Below, one piece after another: positions 51,993 to 60,751 of a stretch of 64,000 nucleotides of DNA (position 1 is the first letter of the stretch; each line of letters begins with the position of its first letter). The position numbers and the translations under genes are program-made. Origin of the DNA: Posidoniimonas corsicana (GTDB taxonomy: Bacteria; Planctomycetota; Planctomycetia; Pirellulales; Lacipirellulaceae); assembly GCF_007859765.1 (NCBI RefSeq), contig NZ_SIHJ01000001.1, forward strand, positions 2,109,311-2,173,310. Reading direction: 5' to 3'. The notes below the pieces were generated by a model that saw only the letters and a program-made list of their open reading frames with translations, was not told the DNA's origin and ran no database searches.

Positions 51993-53237
51993 ATGAAGAC
52001 GCTGCTCTGTGTCGTCGGCCCGCTGGCCCTGCTGCTCTCGCTGTCGCCGCCCTGCCCCGCCGCGGAGTACGACTGGCCCCAGTGGATGGGCCCCAACCGC
52101 GATGGTCTGTCGCAGGAGAAGGGCCTGCTGCAGAAGTGGCCCGAAGAGGGCCCGCCGCAGACGTGGCTGGTCCGCTCGGTCGGGCTGGGGTACGCGGGGC
52201 CGTCGATCGCCGAGGGCAAGATCTACATCCTCGGCGCGCTGGACGGCGTGACCCACCTGATGTGTCTGGACGAGGCGACCGGCGAGCGGCAGTGGGCCAC
52301 GCCGATCGGCCCCGAGTACGAGAACGACTGGGGCAACGGCCCCCGCTGCACCCCCACCTACGACGGCGACCACGTGTACGCGATGAGCGGAACGGGCCAG
52401 CTGATCTGCTGCCAGACGGCCGACGGCAAGAAGGTCTGGCAGGTGGCGATGCAAGACTTCGGCGGCAAGACCCCGCAGTGGGGCTACTGCGAGTCGCCCC
52501 TGGTGGACGGCGAGAGGGTGGTGGTCACGCCCGGCGGTGAGAAGGGGTCGATGATCGCGCTCAACAAGCAGACCGGCAGCCTGCTGTGGCAGAGCCAGGG
52601 CGTGACCGAGGGCGCGCAGTACGCGTCGATCGTGAAGAGCTCGGCCGGCGGCCGCGACCAGTACGTGCAGCTGCTGCACAAGGTGTTCGGCGTGAACCCC
52701 GACGACGGGTCCGTGCTGTGGCAGCAGGACTGGCAGGGCCTGGCCGTGATCCCGACGCCGCTCATCCGCGGCAACAAGGTGTACGTGTCGACCGGCTACG
52801 GCGTCGGCTGCCGGCTGATCGACCTGGGCGAGTCGGGGACCGACCCGACCACGGTCTACGACAACAAGGTCATGAAGAACAAGCACGACGGCCTGGCATT
52901 GCTAGGCGACCACCTCTACGGCTACTCCGACGGCGTCGGCTGGCTGTGCCAGGACTTCAACACCGGCGAGCGCGTGTGGCGCGAGCGCAACGCGCTCGGC
53001 AAGGGGTCGATCGGCTACGCCGATGGGCGGCTGTACTGCCTGAGCGAGGACGAGGGCGAGGTGGTGCTGATCAACGCCACGCCGGAGGGGTGGGAGGAGC
53101 ACGGCCGCTTCAAGCTGAGCCCGCAGACCGAGCAGCGCAAGCCGCGGGGCCGCATCTGGGTGCACCCGGTGATCGCCAACGGCAAGCTCTACCTGCGCGA
53201 CCAGGAGCTGCTGTTCCAGTTCAACGTGAAGCAGTAG
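51993..53237 (+). CDS. Exported PQQ-like beta-propeller repeat protein
   Basis: A signal peptide (MKTLLCVVGPLALLLSLSPPCPA) starts the 414-residue protein. The start of the mature part, WPQWMGPNRDGLSQEKGLLQKWPEEGP, is the common opening of planctomycete PQQ-like propeller proteins. Repeats follow with W-x-x-x-TG and G-x-L-x-C/A-x-x-x-TG shapes: LDEATGERQWATPIG, CQTADGKKVWQVAM, LNKQTGSLLWQSQG, VNPDDGSVLWQQDW and QDFNTGERVWRERN. These are blades of an eight-bladed propeller. No evidence of a PQQ cofactor or catalytic site is seen, so it may bind proteins or surface ligands. It ends 22 bp before the convergent YihY gene. Confidence 0.92.
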   Translation: MKTLLCVVGPLALLLSLSPPCPAAEYDWPQWMGPNRDGLSQEKGLLQKWPEEGPPQTWLVRSVGLGYAGPSIAEGKIYILGALDGVTHLMCLDEATGERQWATPIGPEYENDWGNGPRCTPTYDGDHVYAMSGTGQLICCQTADGKKVWQVAMQDFGGKTPQWGYCESPLVDGERVVVTPGGEKGSMIALNKQTGSLLWQSQGVTEGAQYASIVKSSAGGRDQYVQLLHKVFGVNPDDGSVLWQQDWQGLAVIPTPLIRGNKVYVSTGYGVGCRLIDLGESGTDPTTVYDNKVMKNKHDGLALLGDHLYGYSDGVGWLCQDFNTGERVWRERNALGKGSIGYADGRLYCLSEDEGEVVLINATPEGWEEHGRFKLSPQTEQRKPRGRIWVHPVIANGKLYLRDQELLFQFNVKQ

Positions 53238-53259
53238 CGGACGGGCCCTGCGGTTCGCT

Positions 53260-54180
53260 CTACACGCCGAGGTACGAGGGCTTCTGCTCCGCTGGCTCGC
53301 GGACCGTCTTGCTGACGACCTTCACGGCGCCGTCGGCCGGCTTCACGCCGGGCCCGATCCGCTTGGCCCAAACCTGGGTGAACTCGGCGCCGAGCAGGAA
53401 GATCATCGCCGTGTAATAGACCCACACGAGGATCAACGCCAGCGAGCCGGCCGCGCCGTAGGTGCTCTCCATGTTCTTGCTGCCGAGGTAGGCGCCCATC
53501 GCGAACTTGCCGACCGTGAACAGCACGGCGGTCAGCAGCGCGCCGACGGCCACGTCACGCCACCGCACGTGGGCGTCGGGCAGGAACTTGAACATCACCG
53601 CAATCAGCATCGCGATGACCAGCGTCGACGCCACGGCGTACAGCGTCTGCAGCAGCGGCTGCGAGAACCCCTCGGGCAGTCGGCCGGCGATGGTGTCGCC
53701 CGCGGCCGCCAGGACGGAACTCAGCACCAGCGACACCAGCAGCAGGAACGCCACGCCGAGGATCATGGCGAGCGAGAGCACGCGCTTGATCACAAAGTTG
53801 CGGATCCCGCCCTGCTCGGGGTCGGGACGCACCTCCCAGGTCTCGTTGAGGGCGGCCTGGAGCTGGCCCACCAGCCCGGTGGCGCCCCACAGCAGCATCA
53901 CCGCCGAGAGGACCGAGGCGGTCACGCCGCCCTCTGAGCGGGTCGCGTTGTCGAGCATCACGTCGATCTGCCGCGCGCCGTCGGCGCCGACCACCGACTG
54001 CACCTCCCTGGCCACCGTGCCGCGTATGTCGGCCGGGTCCCAGAGGAAGCCGCAGATCGCGATGATGATGATCAGCAGCGGCGCGAGCGAGAACACCGTG
54101 TAGTAGGCCAACGCGGCCGCCATCCGCGGACAGTTGTCCTCGCTGAAATCGAGAATCGTTTGTTTCAGGAACGACCACAT
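53260..54180 (-). CDS. YihY/BrkB-family inner-membrane protein
   Basis: Six hydrophobic segments over 306 residues match the YihY (formerly RNase BN) family. Signature blocks: MAAALAYYTVFSLAPLLIIIIAI near 20-42, LLWGATGLVGQLQAALNETW near 97-117, RWRDVAVGALLTAVLFTVGKFAMGAYL near 210-237 and YGAAGSLALILVWVYYTAMIFLLGAEF near 245-270. The family's function is not settled; it is not a nuclease. The ATG at 54180 is the natural start, with MWSFLKQTILDFSEDN before the first segment. It is convergent with the propeller gene. Confidence 0.95.
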   Translation of the reverse strand: MWSFLKQTILDFSEDNCPRMAAALAYYTVFSLAPLLIIIIAICGFLWDPADIRGTVAREVQSVVGADGARQIDVMLDNATRSEGGVTASVLSAVMLLWGATGLVGQLQAALNETWEVRPDPEQGGIRNFVIKRVLSLAMILGVAFLLLVSLVLSSVLAAAGDTIAGRLPEGFSQPLLQTLYAVASTLVIAMLIAVMFKFLPDAHVRWRDVAVGALLTAVLFTVGKFAMGAYLGSKNMESTYGAAGSLALILVWVYYTAMIFLLGAEFTQVWAKRIGPGVKPADGAVKVVSKTVREPAEQKPSYLGV

Positions 54181-54332
54181 CGCACGCTGTCCGAGCGGGG
54201 TGAGCGGGCCGGCGTCAGCTGGGGCCGTCCGAGCCGGCGGTCGGCGGCGGTGGGGAAGGATGCAAATGCAGCGCCGGGCGGGTCCGGACCGATCACGGGG
54301 CGAGCGAGTGCGCTCTGCTTCGCGCCCAGCGT

Positions 54333-54857
54333 TCAGGCGCCACGCGTATCGACGTCCTGCCCGCCGATTTGCTGGGCGGTGGCCTGTATCTCACGGTTGT
54401 GCCGCGCACCCAGAGCGGCGCCGCTGACAACCGCGGCGAAGCTGACCAGCATCAGCAGGATGAACAGCGGCACGTTGTTGCTGCTGCCGACGGCGAGCGA
54501 CCCGAGCAGCGTTGCGATGGCGCCCTGGATGACGCCGGTCCTAAGCTCGTTGCGTTTCACCATCCGGGCCGCGACGTAGCCGGCCAGCACCGACACCAGC
54601 AGCCCCAGCGCGGACAACACATAGGACCACACGCCGGTCGTGAGCATCTCGGTGAGCCGGCCCTCCATCGTCCCCGGCCCAACGCCGCGGGTCGCCAGGT
54701 AGACGGCCGCGGCGATCGAGACCCCGATGCTGATTGCGATGGTGCCGGCGAAGTCGATCGCCAGCCCGGCCAGCACCGCCACCCACGGCCGCACCCCGGC
54801 ACGCTGCGTGAGAGCGGGTTCATTGGTAGCCGGCGAGGCGTAAGGGTTTTCGGTCAT
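54333..54857 (-). CDS. NPYASP-type small membrane protein
   Basis: The start MTENPYASPATNEPAL is a recurrent N-terminal motif of planctomycete membrane proteins. Four hydrophobic segments follow (AVLAGLAIDFAGTIAISIGVSIAAAVYL, YVLSALGLLVSVLAGYVAARM, QGAIATLLGSLAVG and VPLFILLMLVSFAAVVSGAALG). At 174 residues it is short. No catalytic residues were seen; DUF-type planctomycete protein of unknown function. The ATG at 54857 is chosen since it begins the motif; the upstream extension to 55010 overlaps the next gene. It follows the GH43-like gene by 31 bp. Confidence 0.85.
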   Translation of the reverse strand: MTENPYASPATNEPALTQRAGVRPWVAVLAGLAIDFAGTIAISIGVSIAAAVYLATRGVGPGTMEGRLTEMLTTGVWSYVLSALGLLVSVLAGYVAARMVKRNELRTGVIQGAIATLLGSLAVGSSNNVPLFILLMLVSFAAVVSGAALGARHNREIQATAQQIGGQDVDTRGA

Positions 54858-54888
54858 GCCCGGAGGGGATTGGAGGTATCGGCGTGCG

Positions 54889-55980
54889 CTACGGCCGCTG
54901 GACCGTACTGTTGGGCGTGGCGGCGCGTGCCTGGAGGTCGCGGTCGAGGGCTTCGCCGTCGAACGGGACCACAATGACTTTGCTGCCGTGGGCGTCGTCG
55001 CGGCGGTCATCGTCCTTCGGGGCGTCGAGAACCGAGAAGCTAAAGTGCGTGACGTGCCCGTCTTCGATGAGCACGCCGGGACGCTCGATCTTGTACCAGT
55101 GGTTTACCGTGCCGTTGGTGTGGCGCAGGAAGTCGGTGGTTGGGTCGTACGCCAGCCCGCGGAAGGTCCAGTCGTTGACCCCATCGGGCGACGTGAGGTG
55201 GTAGGCCTTCCGCGTGCTCCAGCCGTTGACCACCACGTGGTACAGGCCGCCGCTGTGCCAGATCACTGGGTCCTCGAGGTCGCGGAGCGGCAGGCCCTTG
55301 ACGGTCGGGTAGATGCTCGGGCCCTGCACCGTGTAGGGCCCGAGGATGCCCGAGTCGCTGATCCAGATGGCGCCGGAGCGGGCGATGACCATGAAGCGGC
55401 CGTCCGGGCGGTGCATGATGCTGACATTTGACATGCGGCCCAGGTCACTGTGCTCGCCCTCGGCCACCTGCAGCCGCCCGAGGTGACTCCACGGCCCCTC
55501 GGGCGAGTCGGCGACAAACACGTCACCGGGGCGGGTCTCGCTGACGACGACGGCGCAACGCCCGTCGGGCAGCTTGAGCGCCGTGACGTTGTGCCCCTTG
55601 CCGCCCTGGTCGCTGGGCCAGCACAGGCCCTGGTCGGTGTAGGGGCCTACGGGGCTGTCGCTGACCGCTCGCACGGCCATCGACCGCGTCCACCCGTGGT
55701 GGCCCAGCGCCTGGTCCCACCGGCTAGCGAACATGTGGAAGCGGCCGTCCGGTGACTTGATAAGTTGGCCGTCCCAGTACGACCAGCTGCTCATCTCTGG
55801 GTCGTCGAGCCCGTTCTGTGGGTCCCGTGGCAGAACCCCCGACGCGCCCCAAACCTTGGACGTGAGTTTGCCCTGGATGGGCATCGGCCGGAAGTAGTCG
55901 ATCAGAGTCTTCTCGTCGGCCGCCGCCGCGGCGCTCAGCACCGCAACCAGGACACACGCGAGGTAGTAGGGCAGGTTCAT
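54889..55980 (-). CDS. Exported GH43-like glycoside hydrolase (five-bladed propeller)
   Basis: A signal peptide (MNLPYYLACVLVAVLSAAAAA) follows the ATG at 55980. The mature region has the short blade motifs of GH43/GH117-type enzymes: SWSYWDGQLIKSPDGRFHMFASRW, YTDQGLCWPSDQGG, DVFVADSPEGPWSHLG, MHRPDGRFMVIARSG and LEDPVIWHSGGLYHVVV. Acidic Asp residues at ends of such blades usually form the active site, and DLEDPVIW is a strong candidate. The substrate is unknown. Together with the six-hairpin hydrolase, it points to carbohydrate breakdown outside the cytoplasm. It precedes the NPYASP gene and may share its transcript. Confidence 0.88.
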   Translation of the reverse strand: MNLPYYLACVLVAVLSAAAAADEKTLIDYFRPMPIQGKLTSKVWGASGVLPRDPQNGLDDPEMSSWSYWDGQLIKSPDGRFHMFASRWDQALGHHGWTRSMAVRAVSDSPVGPYTDQGLCWPSDQGGKGHNVTALKLPDGRCAVVVSETRPGDVFVADSPEGPWSHLGRLQVAEGEHSDLGRMSNVSIMHRPDGRFMVIARSGAIWISDSGILGPYTVQGPSIYPTVKGLPLRDLEDPVIWHSGGLYHVVVNGWSTRKAYHLTSPDGVNDWTFRGLAYDPTTDFLRHTNGTVNHWYKIERPGVLIEDGHVTHFSFSVLDAPKDDDRRDDAHGSKVIVVPFDGEALDRDLQARAATPNSTVQRP

Positions 55981-56106
55981 CGCTGTCGCCTGAAGGAGAA
56001 GGGGCGGAATGCAACCGCGGGCCAGCACGTCGGCGGTTGGCGTCGGCCGAACATTCTACCCGCGTCGGGCGCCCGGCACCAAATCGACGCTCCGTGGCGC
56101 TGAAAC

Positions 56107-56135
56107 TTGCCGGCCCAGGCGCGTCGCGCCATAAT
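56107..56135 (+). promoter_or_regulatory. Sigma-70-like promoter of the STAS gene
   Basis: A -35 box ttgccg (56107-56112) and a -10 box cataat (56130-56135) are separated by 17 bp, the optimal spacing, and match five of six bases at -10. Transcription would begin near 56142, giving a 48-base leader before the ATG at 56190. Confidence 0.5.
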
Positions 56136-56189
56136 GCGGCGCGGGGGCGATCGGCCCCGCAGAAGCCGCCTTTGACAGGAGGAAGCGGG

Positions 56190-56555
56190 ATGCTCGAACA
56201 CACCCTCGACGCCCAGCGGGGCGTGCTCTACCTGACGCCCCACGGGCCGCTTGCGGCCGAGGACTTCCAGAGGGTCGCGGCCGAGGTCGACCCGCTCATC
56301 GCCGATCACGACCTCAACGGCCTGATGATCGCCGCGGACAAGTTCCCCGGCTGGAGCGACTTCGCCGCGCTGTCGACGCACCTCCGCTTCGTCCGCGAGC
56401 ACCACAAGCACATCCGCCGGGTGGCGATCGTGTCGGACGATTCGCTGCTGAGCACGCTGCCGTCGGTGGCGTCGCACTTTGTCGCGGCGGAGGTGAAGCA
56501 CTTCCCGTCCGCGGACCGCGCCGAGGCCGACGCGTGGCTGCAGGCAGCGGGGTAG
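56190..56555 (+). CDS. STAS/SpoIIAA-like domain protein
   Basis: An excellent Shine-Dalgarno sequence (aggagg) precedes the ATG at 56190. The 121-residue product is a single alpha/beta domain with MLEHTLDAQRGVLYLTPHGPLAAEDFQRV, GLMIAADKFPGW and RVAIVSDDSLLSTLPSV. It fits the SpoIIAA-like/STAS-like fold used for anti-sigma antagonism or lipid/nucleotide binding. A conserved phosphorylatable Ser cannot be identified with confidence. The protein is cytoplasmic. It stands alone between a divergent GH43-like gene and the aminotransferase gene. Confidence 0.85.
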   Translation: MLEHTLDAQRGVLYLTPHGPLAAEDFQRVAAEVDPLIADHDLNGLMIAADKFPGWSDFAALSTHLRFVREHHKHIRRVAIVSDDSLLSTLPSVASHFVAAEVKHFPSADRAEADAWLQAAG

Positions 56556-56691
56556 CCGCCGCTCAGTCCGGGCGTCATTTTTTATTTTGTGCACAATTAC
56601 ACTTTCCGGTGGGATGGGTTGTCACTAGGGGCGAGCGACAGGCGTACGGTCGACTGGCGGCGACCAACCCCTTCCCGATCGCGGCGCCGCC

Positions 56692-57867
56692 ATGCCCCTC
56701 GACCCATCCCCGTCCGGTCCAATCCCCGCCGGCCCCAGCCGCCGCGCCTTCCTTGGAGGCGCTGCCGCCGCCACCGCAGCGCTAGGCCTTAGCCCAGGCG
56801 GGGCGGCTGCGAGCAAGCCCCGCGTCCCCGGACTGGTGTCCGTGTCGGACGAGGCCGAGTACGATCGGCTGGTTAAGCTCTGCTACAACGAGAACCCCTA
56901 CGGGCCGTCGGAGTCCGTGCTGCGGGCGCTCGAGCACGCCACACGGTACGCCAACCGCTACCTCTGCCCAGACAGCGGGGTGCTGCAGGCGATCGCGGCG
57001 CACCACGGCGTGGCCCCAGAGAACGTGCTGCTGGGCGCGGGCTCGACGGAGGTGCTGGGGATCGCCGCGCGGGCGTTCTTGGCGGAGGGACAGCAGATCA
57101 TCGGCTCGACGCCGACCTTCGAACTGGTCTACCAGTTCGCGACAGGTGTGCAGGCGGCGGCGCACCGGCTGCCGCTGCTGGGGGACTACCGCCAGGACGT
57201 CAAGGCGATCGCCGCCGCCGCCAGGCGGCCGGACGCCGGGTTCGTGTACGTCTGCAACCCGAACAACCCAACCGGTCTGATCGTGACCCGTGACGAGGTC
57301 GCGGAGCTGGTCGACGCCGCGGCCAGCGACACGCCGCTGGTCATCGACGAGGCGTACTGCGACTTCGCGGACTCCGACGCCTACCGGTCGGCCCTGCCCT
57401 ACGTGCGGTCCGGCGAACCGGTGGTGGTGGTGCGGACCTTCTCCAAGGCCTACGGCATGGCCGGCGTGCGGCTGGGCTACGCGGTCGCACCGCCTGAGCT
57501 GATCGAGCGGATGTCCCGCCACGCGGGCGACATGAGCGTCAGCGTGCTCGCCCGCTGGGCCGGCGCGGCCGCGATCGCCGACCAGCAGGCGCGTCAGCGG
57601 GTCTGCGAGGAGACCATCCGGTTGCGTCGCGAGGTGACCGGTGAGCTCCGCGGCCTGGGCTACGAGAGCCTCGACTCCCAGGCCAGCTTCTTCATGGTGG
57701 ACCTCAAGCGGCCGGTCAAGCCGGTGATCGACGCGTTCCGTACCGAGGGGGTGCTGGTCGGCCGGCCGTTCCCCCCCATGCTGAACCACTTGCGGGTGTC
57801 GATCGGCGCCCCCGCAGAGATGCAGCGCTTCTTGGACGCGTTCAAGAAGATCCTCCCGGCCGCCTAG
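56692..57867 (+). CDS. PLP-dependent aminotransferase (HisC-like) with Tat signal
   Basis: The fold-type I aminotransferase domain is clear: LCYNENPYGPSE, GSTEVLGIAARAFL, YVCNPNNPTGLI, DEAYCDFADS and the PLP lysine Lys252 in TFSKAYGMAGVRLGYAV. It is closest in pattern to histidinol-phosphate aminotransferases. The N-terminus has SRRAFLGGAAAATAALG (16-32), a twin-arginine signal, unexpected for a cytoplasmic biosynthetic enzyme. It may act in the periplasm on an amino acid or amino sugar, or the signal may be a membrane anchor. A downstream EamA transporter gene starts 28 bp later. tgtgcacaat at 56588-56597 lies about 100 bp before the ATG. Confidence 0.93.
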   Translation: MPLDPSPSGPIPAGPSRRAFLGGAAAATAALGLSPGGAAASKPRVPGLVSVSDEAEYDRLVKLCYNENPYGPSESVLRALEHATRYANRYLCPDSGVLQAIAAHHGVAPENVLLGAGSTEVLGIAARAFLAEGQQIIGSTPTFELVYQFATGVQAAAHRLPLLGDYRQDVKAIAAAARRPDAGFVYVCNPNNPTGLIVTRDEVAELVDAAASDTPLVIDEAYCDFADSDAYRSALPYVRSGEPVVVVRTFSKAYGMAGVRLGYAVAPPELIERMSRHAGDMSVSVLARWAGAAAIADQQARQRVCEETIRLRREVTGELRGLGYESLDSQASFFMVDLKRPVKPVIDAFRTEGVLVGRPFPPMLNHLRVSIGAPAEMQRFLDAFKKILPAA

Positions 57868-57895
57868 CCCACCCCCGCCCCCCGAGGAGCCGCGC

Positions 57896-58798
57896 ATGGA
57901 CCGCGTCGCCGCCGCCCGCCAACCAATCGACACGCGTGGGGCGCTCACGATGGCGGCGGTGTGCGCCTGCTGGAGCCTGCAGCACATCGCGATCAAGCTC
58001 GCCGCCGCCGACATGACGCCGGTGATGCAGGTGGGGGTGCGGTCGGCGCTGGCCGGCCTGCTGGTTTGGGCGGAGATGACCCGGCGGCGGATCCGCGTGT
58101 CGCCCCGCGACCCGACGCTGGTCCCGGGGGCGGCGATCGGCGTGCTGTTCGCCGGCACGTTTCTGTGTGTGGGGGTGGGGCTGTCGCTGACGTCCGCGAG
58201 CCGCACGATGGTGTCCCTCTACTCGGCGCCACTGTTCACCGCGATTGGGCTGCACCTGCTGGTCCCCGAGGAGCGGCTGTCCCGCCTGCAGTGGGCCGGC
58301 GCGGCGTTGGCGTTTGCGGGGCTCGCGGTCGCGCTACACTCCGGCGAGGAAGCGTCGGGCGAGGCGGCCGCGTCGTCCGCGGTGGGGGACCTCGCCGCGC
58401 TGGCGGCCGGTGTGCTGTGGGGGGCCACCACGGTGGTCATCCGGACGACCACGCTGGCGTCGACGCCGGCGATCAAGACGCTGCTCTACCAGCTCGTGGG
58501 TGCCGGTCTCTTGGTAACGGCCTTCGCGGTCGCTACCCACCAGGGCGTCGTCGAGCGGCTGACCCCGCGGCTCGGCGCGAGCCAGGCGTTCCAGGTGGTG
58601 GTGGTCGGCTTCGCCAGCTTCCTCGCCTGGTTCTCGATGCTCCGCAAGTACCTGGCGTCGCGCCTGTCGGTCATGGCGTACATGACGCCCGTGTTCGGCG
58701 CCGTGTTCGGGGCGCTAATCCTGGGCGAGCACCTGGACGCGACCTTCGTGACCGGGGCGGCGTTGATGCTGGCGGGCGTGCTATTGGTCAACCGCTGA
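57896..58798 (+). CDS. DMT-superfamily transporter (EamA)
   Basis: Ten hydrophobic segments in two EamA repeats over 300 residues: first half with MAAVCACWSLQHIAIKLAA and SLTSASRTMVSLYSAPLFTAIGLHLLVPEE, second half with LAAGVLWGATTVVIRTT and LSVMAYMTPVFGAVFGALILGEHL. These match the drug/metabolite transporter family, which commonly exports amino acids or related compounds. It likely exports or imports something related to the aminotransferase encoded just before it. The ATG at 57896 has no strong ribosome-binding site (ggagccgc upstream is moderate). Confidence 0.95.
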   Translation: MDRVAAARQPIDTRGALTMAAVCACWSLQHIAIKLAAADMTPVMQVGVRSALAGLLVWAEMTRRRIRVSPRDPTLVPGAAIGVLFAGTFLCVGVGLSLTSASRTMVSLYSAPLFTAIGLHLLVPEERLSRLQWAGAALAFAGLAVALHSGEEASGEAAASSAVGDLAALAAGVLWGATTVVIRTTTLASTPAIKTLLYQLVGAGLLVTAFAVATHQGVVERLTPRLGASQAFQVVVVGFASFLAWFSMLRKYLASRLSVMAYMTPVFGAVFGALILGEHLDATFVTGAALMLAGVLLVNR

Positions 58799-58804
58799 CG
58801 CGGC

Positions 58805-60367
58805 TCACCGTTCCGTGAGCCACGACTCGAGCACCGCCGCCTGCCGCGGCGTGGGTGATTCGATCGGCACGAGCCGCGCTCCGCCCTCCGGGCCGCGGTC
58901 CAGCTCCAGCCGCAGGCCGCCGTAGCCGAGGTAGGTGTCGTAGTCGATCGGCGCCGTGTTCCACGCGTAGCCCAGCACGTCGGTCAGCGGCTCGCCGGCG
59001 GCCTGCTCGCAGGCGGCGCGGAATTCATCGGGGGTGTAGCCGCGGCCGAGTTTCTTGTGGTAGTCGAAGTACAGCGTGCGCATCACGTCGTCCAGCGACC
59101 GCTCGTTGCCGGACGCGTGACGGATGGCGAAGTCGATCAGCAGCGCCAGGCCGGCGCCCTTGTCGTAGCACGAGATCTTGTCCTCGCCGGCGCCGAACGG
59201 GCCGTCGGTCCACGTGTTCCAGCTGGCGTCGGCGGCCGACTGCAGCAGCCTCCCCGGCTTCGACTCGTACCCGTAGATCGGCCGCGCCAGGCTGGCGAGC
59301 ATGTCCTCGGTGGTGGTGAGCCCCGCGCGGCGCAGGATGAGGTGCTCGTAGTACATCGTGAAGCCCTCCGCCACCCACAGCATCCGCGTGCGGTTGGGCC
59401 CGCTGTAGTCGAACGGCCCCAGCTCGACCGGCCGGATCCGCTTGGCGTTGAACAGGTGGAAGTACTCGTGCGTGACGAAGTTCATGAACCGCGGGCTGCG
59501 CGTGGGCGAGCGGCCGTCGGACGGCGAGTAGCCGATCACGCAGCTGTTGCCGTGCTCGATGCCGCCCGGGCCGGGGCCGATCCCCAGGAACTGGTAGCTC
59601 TGGTAAGGAGTCTCGCCGATGAGCGCGGCGGCCGACTCGATCATCCGCGTCATGTGGTGGGTGAACTCGGCGCGGTCGAACCGCCCCAGCTCCGGCGCGA
59701 TCATCGCGTGGGGCACGCCGTTGACGTCGAAGTCGATCCGCTCGAGCGTGCCCATGAGGATCGGCCGGTCGTACAGCTGGTCGAAGTCGTCGGCGCGGAA
59801 TCGGTTGGCGTCGACTCCGCCGACGCGGGTGAGCCCGGTGGCGGCCTGCCAGCCGCTGGGCAGCTCGAGCCGCACCTCGGCCGGCTGATCAAGCCGCCCA
59901 TCCTGGTAGAGGAACACGCCGGTGGGGCAGGCGTAGCCGTACTTGGCGTCGAGGTAGCTGTTGGCGCAGAACTGCTTAGCCGCCCGCACGCGGTAGCGGA
60001 CTGTCAGCTCACCGGCGCCGCCGGTCTGCACCCGCCAGCAGTTGGGCTCGTCGTGCGTCCACCCGAGCGCCTCGCCAGTGGACGTGGTCGCGTCGAACCC
60101 GCTCACCTCCTTGGCGTAGTCGACCAGTTGGTAGTAGCCCGGCGTCCAGGTGGGCATGCAGAGGGTGACCGCGTCGGCGTTGGGGGCGTGCAGCCGCATC
60201 GTGACCGCGAACTGCTGGCTAGCGCCGTCGAGCGCCGACAGCTCGAACTTCACCGGCTCCGCGGCCGGCAGCGGCGCCGTGGTCGCCAGCAGGGTGATGG
60301 CCGCCAGCGAGGCGGAGCAGAAGGCAGCGGGCGGGGAGAAGGGGCGGAGCGGGCGGGGGCTTCTCAA
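58805..60367 (-). CDS. M61-family-like metallopeptidase, exported
   Basis: A signal peptide (about 15-36, ending ATTAPLPAAE) starts the 520-residue product; the only usable start is TTG 60367, since the next in-frame ATG lies past residue 55. An N-terminal beta domain precedes the peptidase domain. The zinc-binding motif HEYFH is at 300-304, with the third ligand Glu probably in WVAEGFTMYYE near 330. The pattern matches glycyl aminopeptidase-like M61 proteins, which also usually have a PDZ domain; that is absent here, so it is a short version. It likely acts on peptides in the periplasm. Confidence 0.9.
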   Translation of the reverse strand: MRSPRPLRPFSPPAAFCSASLAAITLLATTAPLPAAEPVKFELSALDGASQQFAVTMRLHAPNADAVTLCMPTWTPGYYQLVDYAKEVSGFDATTSTGEALGWTHDEPNCWRVQTGGAGELTVRYRVRAAKQFCANSYLDAKYGYACPTGVFLYQDGRLDQPAEVRLELPSGWQAATGLTRVGGVDANRFRADDFDQLYDRPILMGTLERIDFDVNGVPHAMIAPELGRFDRAEFTHHMTRMIESAAALIGETPYQSYQFLGIGPGPGGIEHGNSCVIGYSPSDGRSPTRSPRFMNFVTHEYFHLFNAKRIRPVELGPFDYSGPNRTRMLWVAEGFTMYYEHLILRRAGLTTTEDMLASLARPIYGYESKPGRLLQSAADASWNTWTDGPFGAGEDKISCYDKGAGLALLIDFAIRHASGNERSLDDVMRTLYFDYHKKLGRGYTPDEFRAACEQAAGEPLTDVLGYAWNTAPIDYDTYLGYGGLRLELDRGPEGGARLVPIESPTPRQAAVLESWLTER

Positions 60368-60412
60368 ATGACAATGTGCGATTGAGTTCTGGTGGCGCCT
60401 GTCTCCGGTAGT

Positions 60413-60751
60413 TTAGTCGAACCACTCGTCGTCCGGGTCAAACGCCGGCACGGGGACGTTCAGGAACTTCATGTCGCCGATCAGCCGGTGACGGCAGAGC
60501 GGCTTAATCAGCACCGCGGTGCCGGGCCGCACCGTGAAGGTCTGGCCGTCGAGCTCCATCTGCCCCTCGCCTTCCAGGATGTAGTAGATCTCGGTCAGCC
60601 GCTTGTGGTAGTGCGTGCGGGCCTCGCCGCTGGTGGTGACCACGTGAAGCGAAGCGGTCTGGTCGGGGTCGTCGACAAATGCGCGGCGGGTCGTGCCGCA
60701 GGGGCACGGCGTCAGGGGGACGTCATCGAGGTGCAGCAGCTGGTACTTCAT
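60413..60751 (-). CDS. Small cupin protein
   Basis: One cupin beta-barrel makes up the 112 residues: THYHKRLTEIYYILEGEGQMELDG has the metal ligands His47, His49 and probably Glu54, and RPGTAVLIKPLCRHRLIG gives His88. The N-terminus holds PCPCGTTRRAF. Cupins of this size can be dioxygenases, isomerases or sugar/ligand sensors; no specific role can be assigned. It lies 45 bp upstream of the M61-like gene on the same strand, so both may be co-transcribed. Confidence 0.92.
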   Translation of the reverse strand: MKYQLLHLDDVPLTPCPCGTTRRAFVDDPDQTASLHVVTTSGEARTHYHKRLTEIYYILEGEGQMELDGQTFTVRPGTAVLIKPLCRHRLIGDMKFLNVPVPAFDPDDEWFD

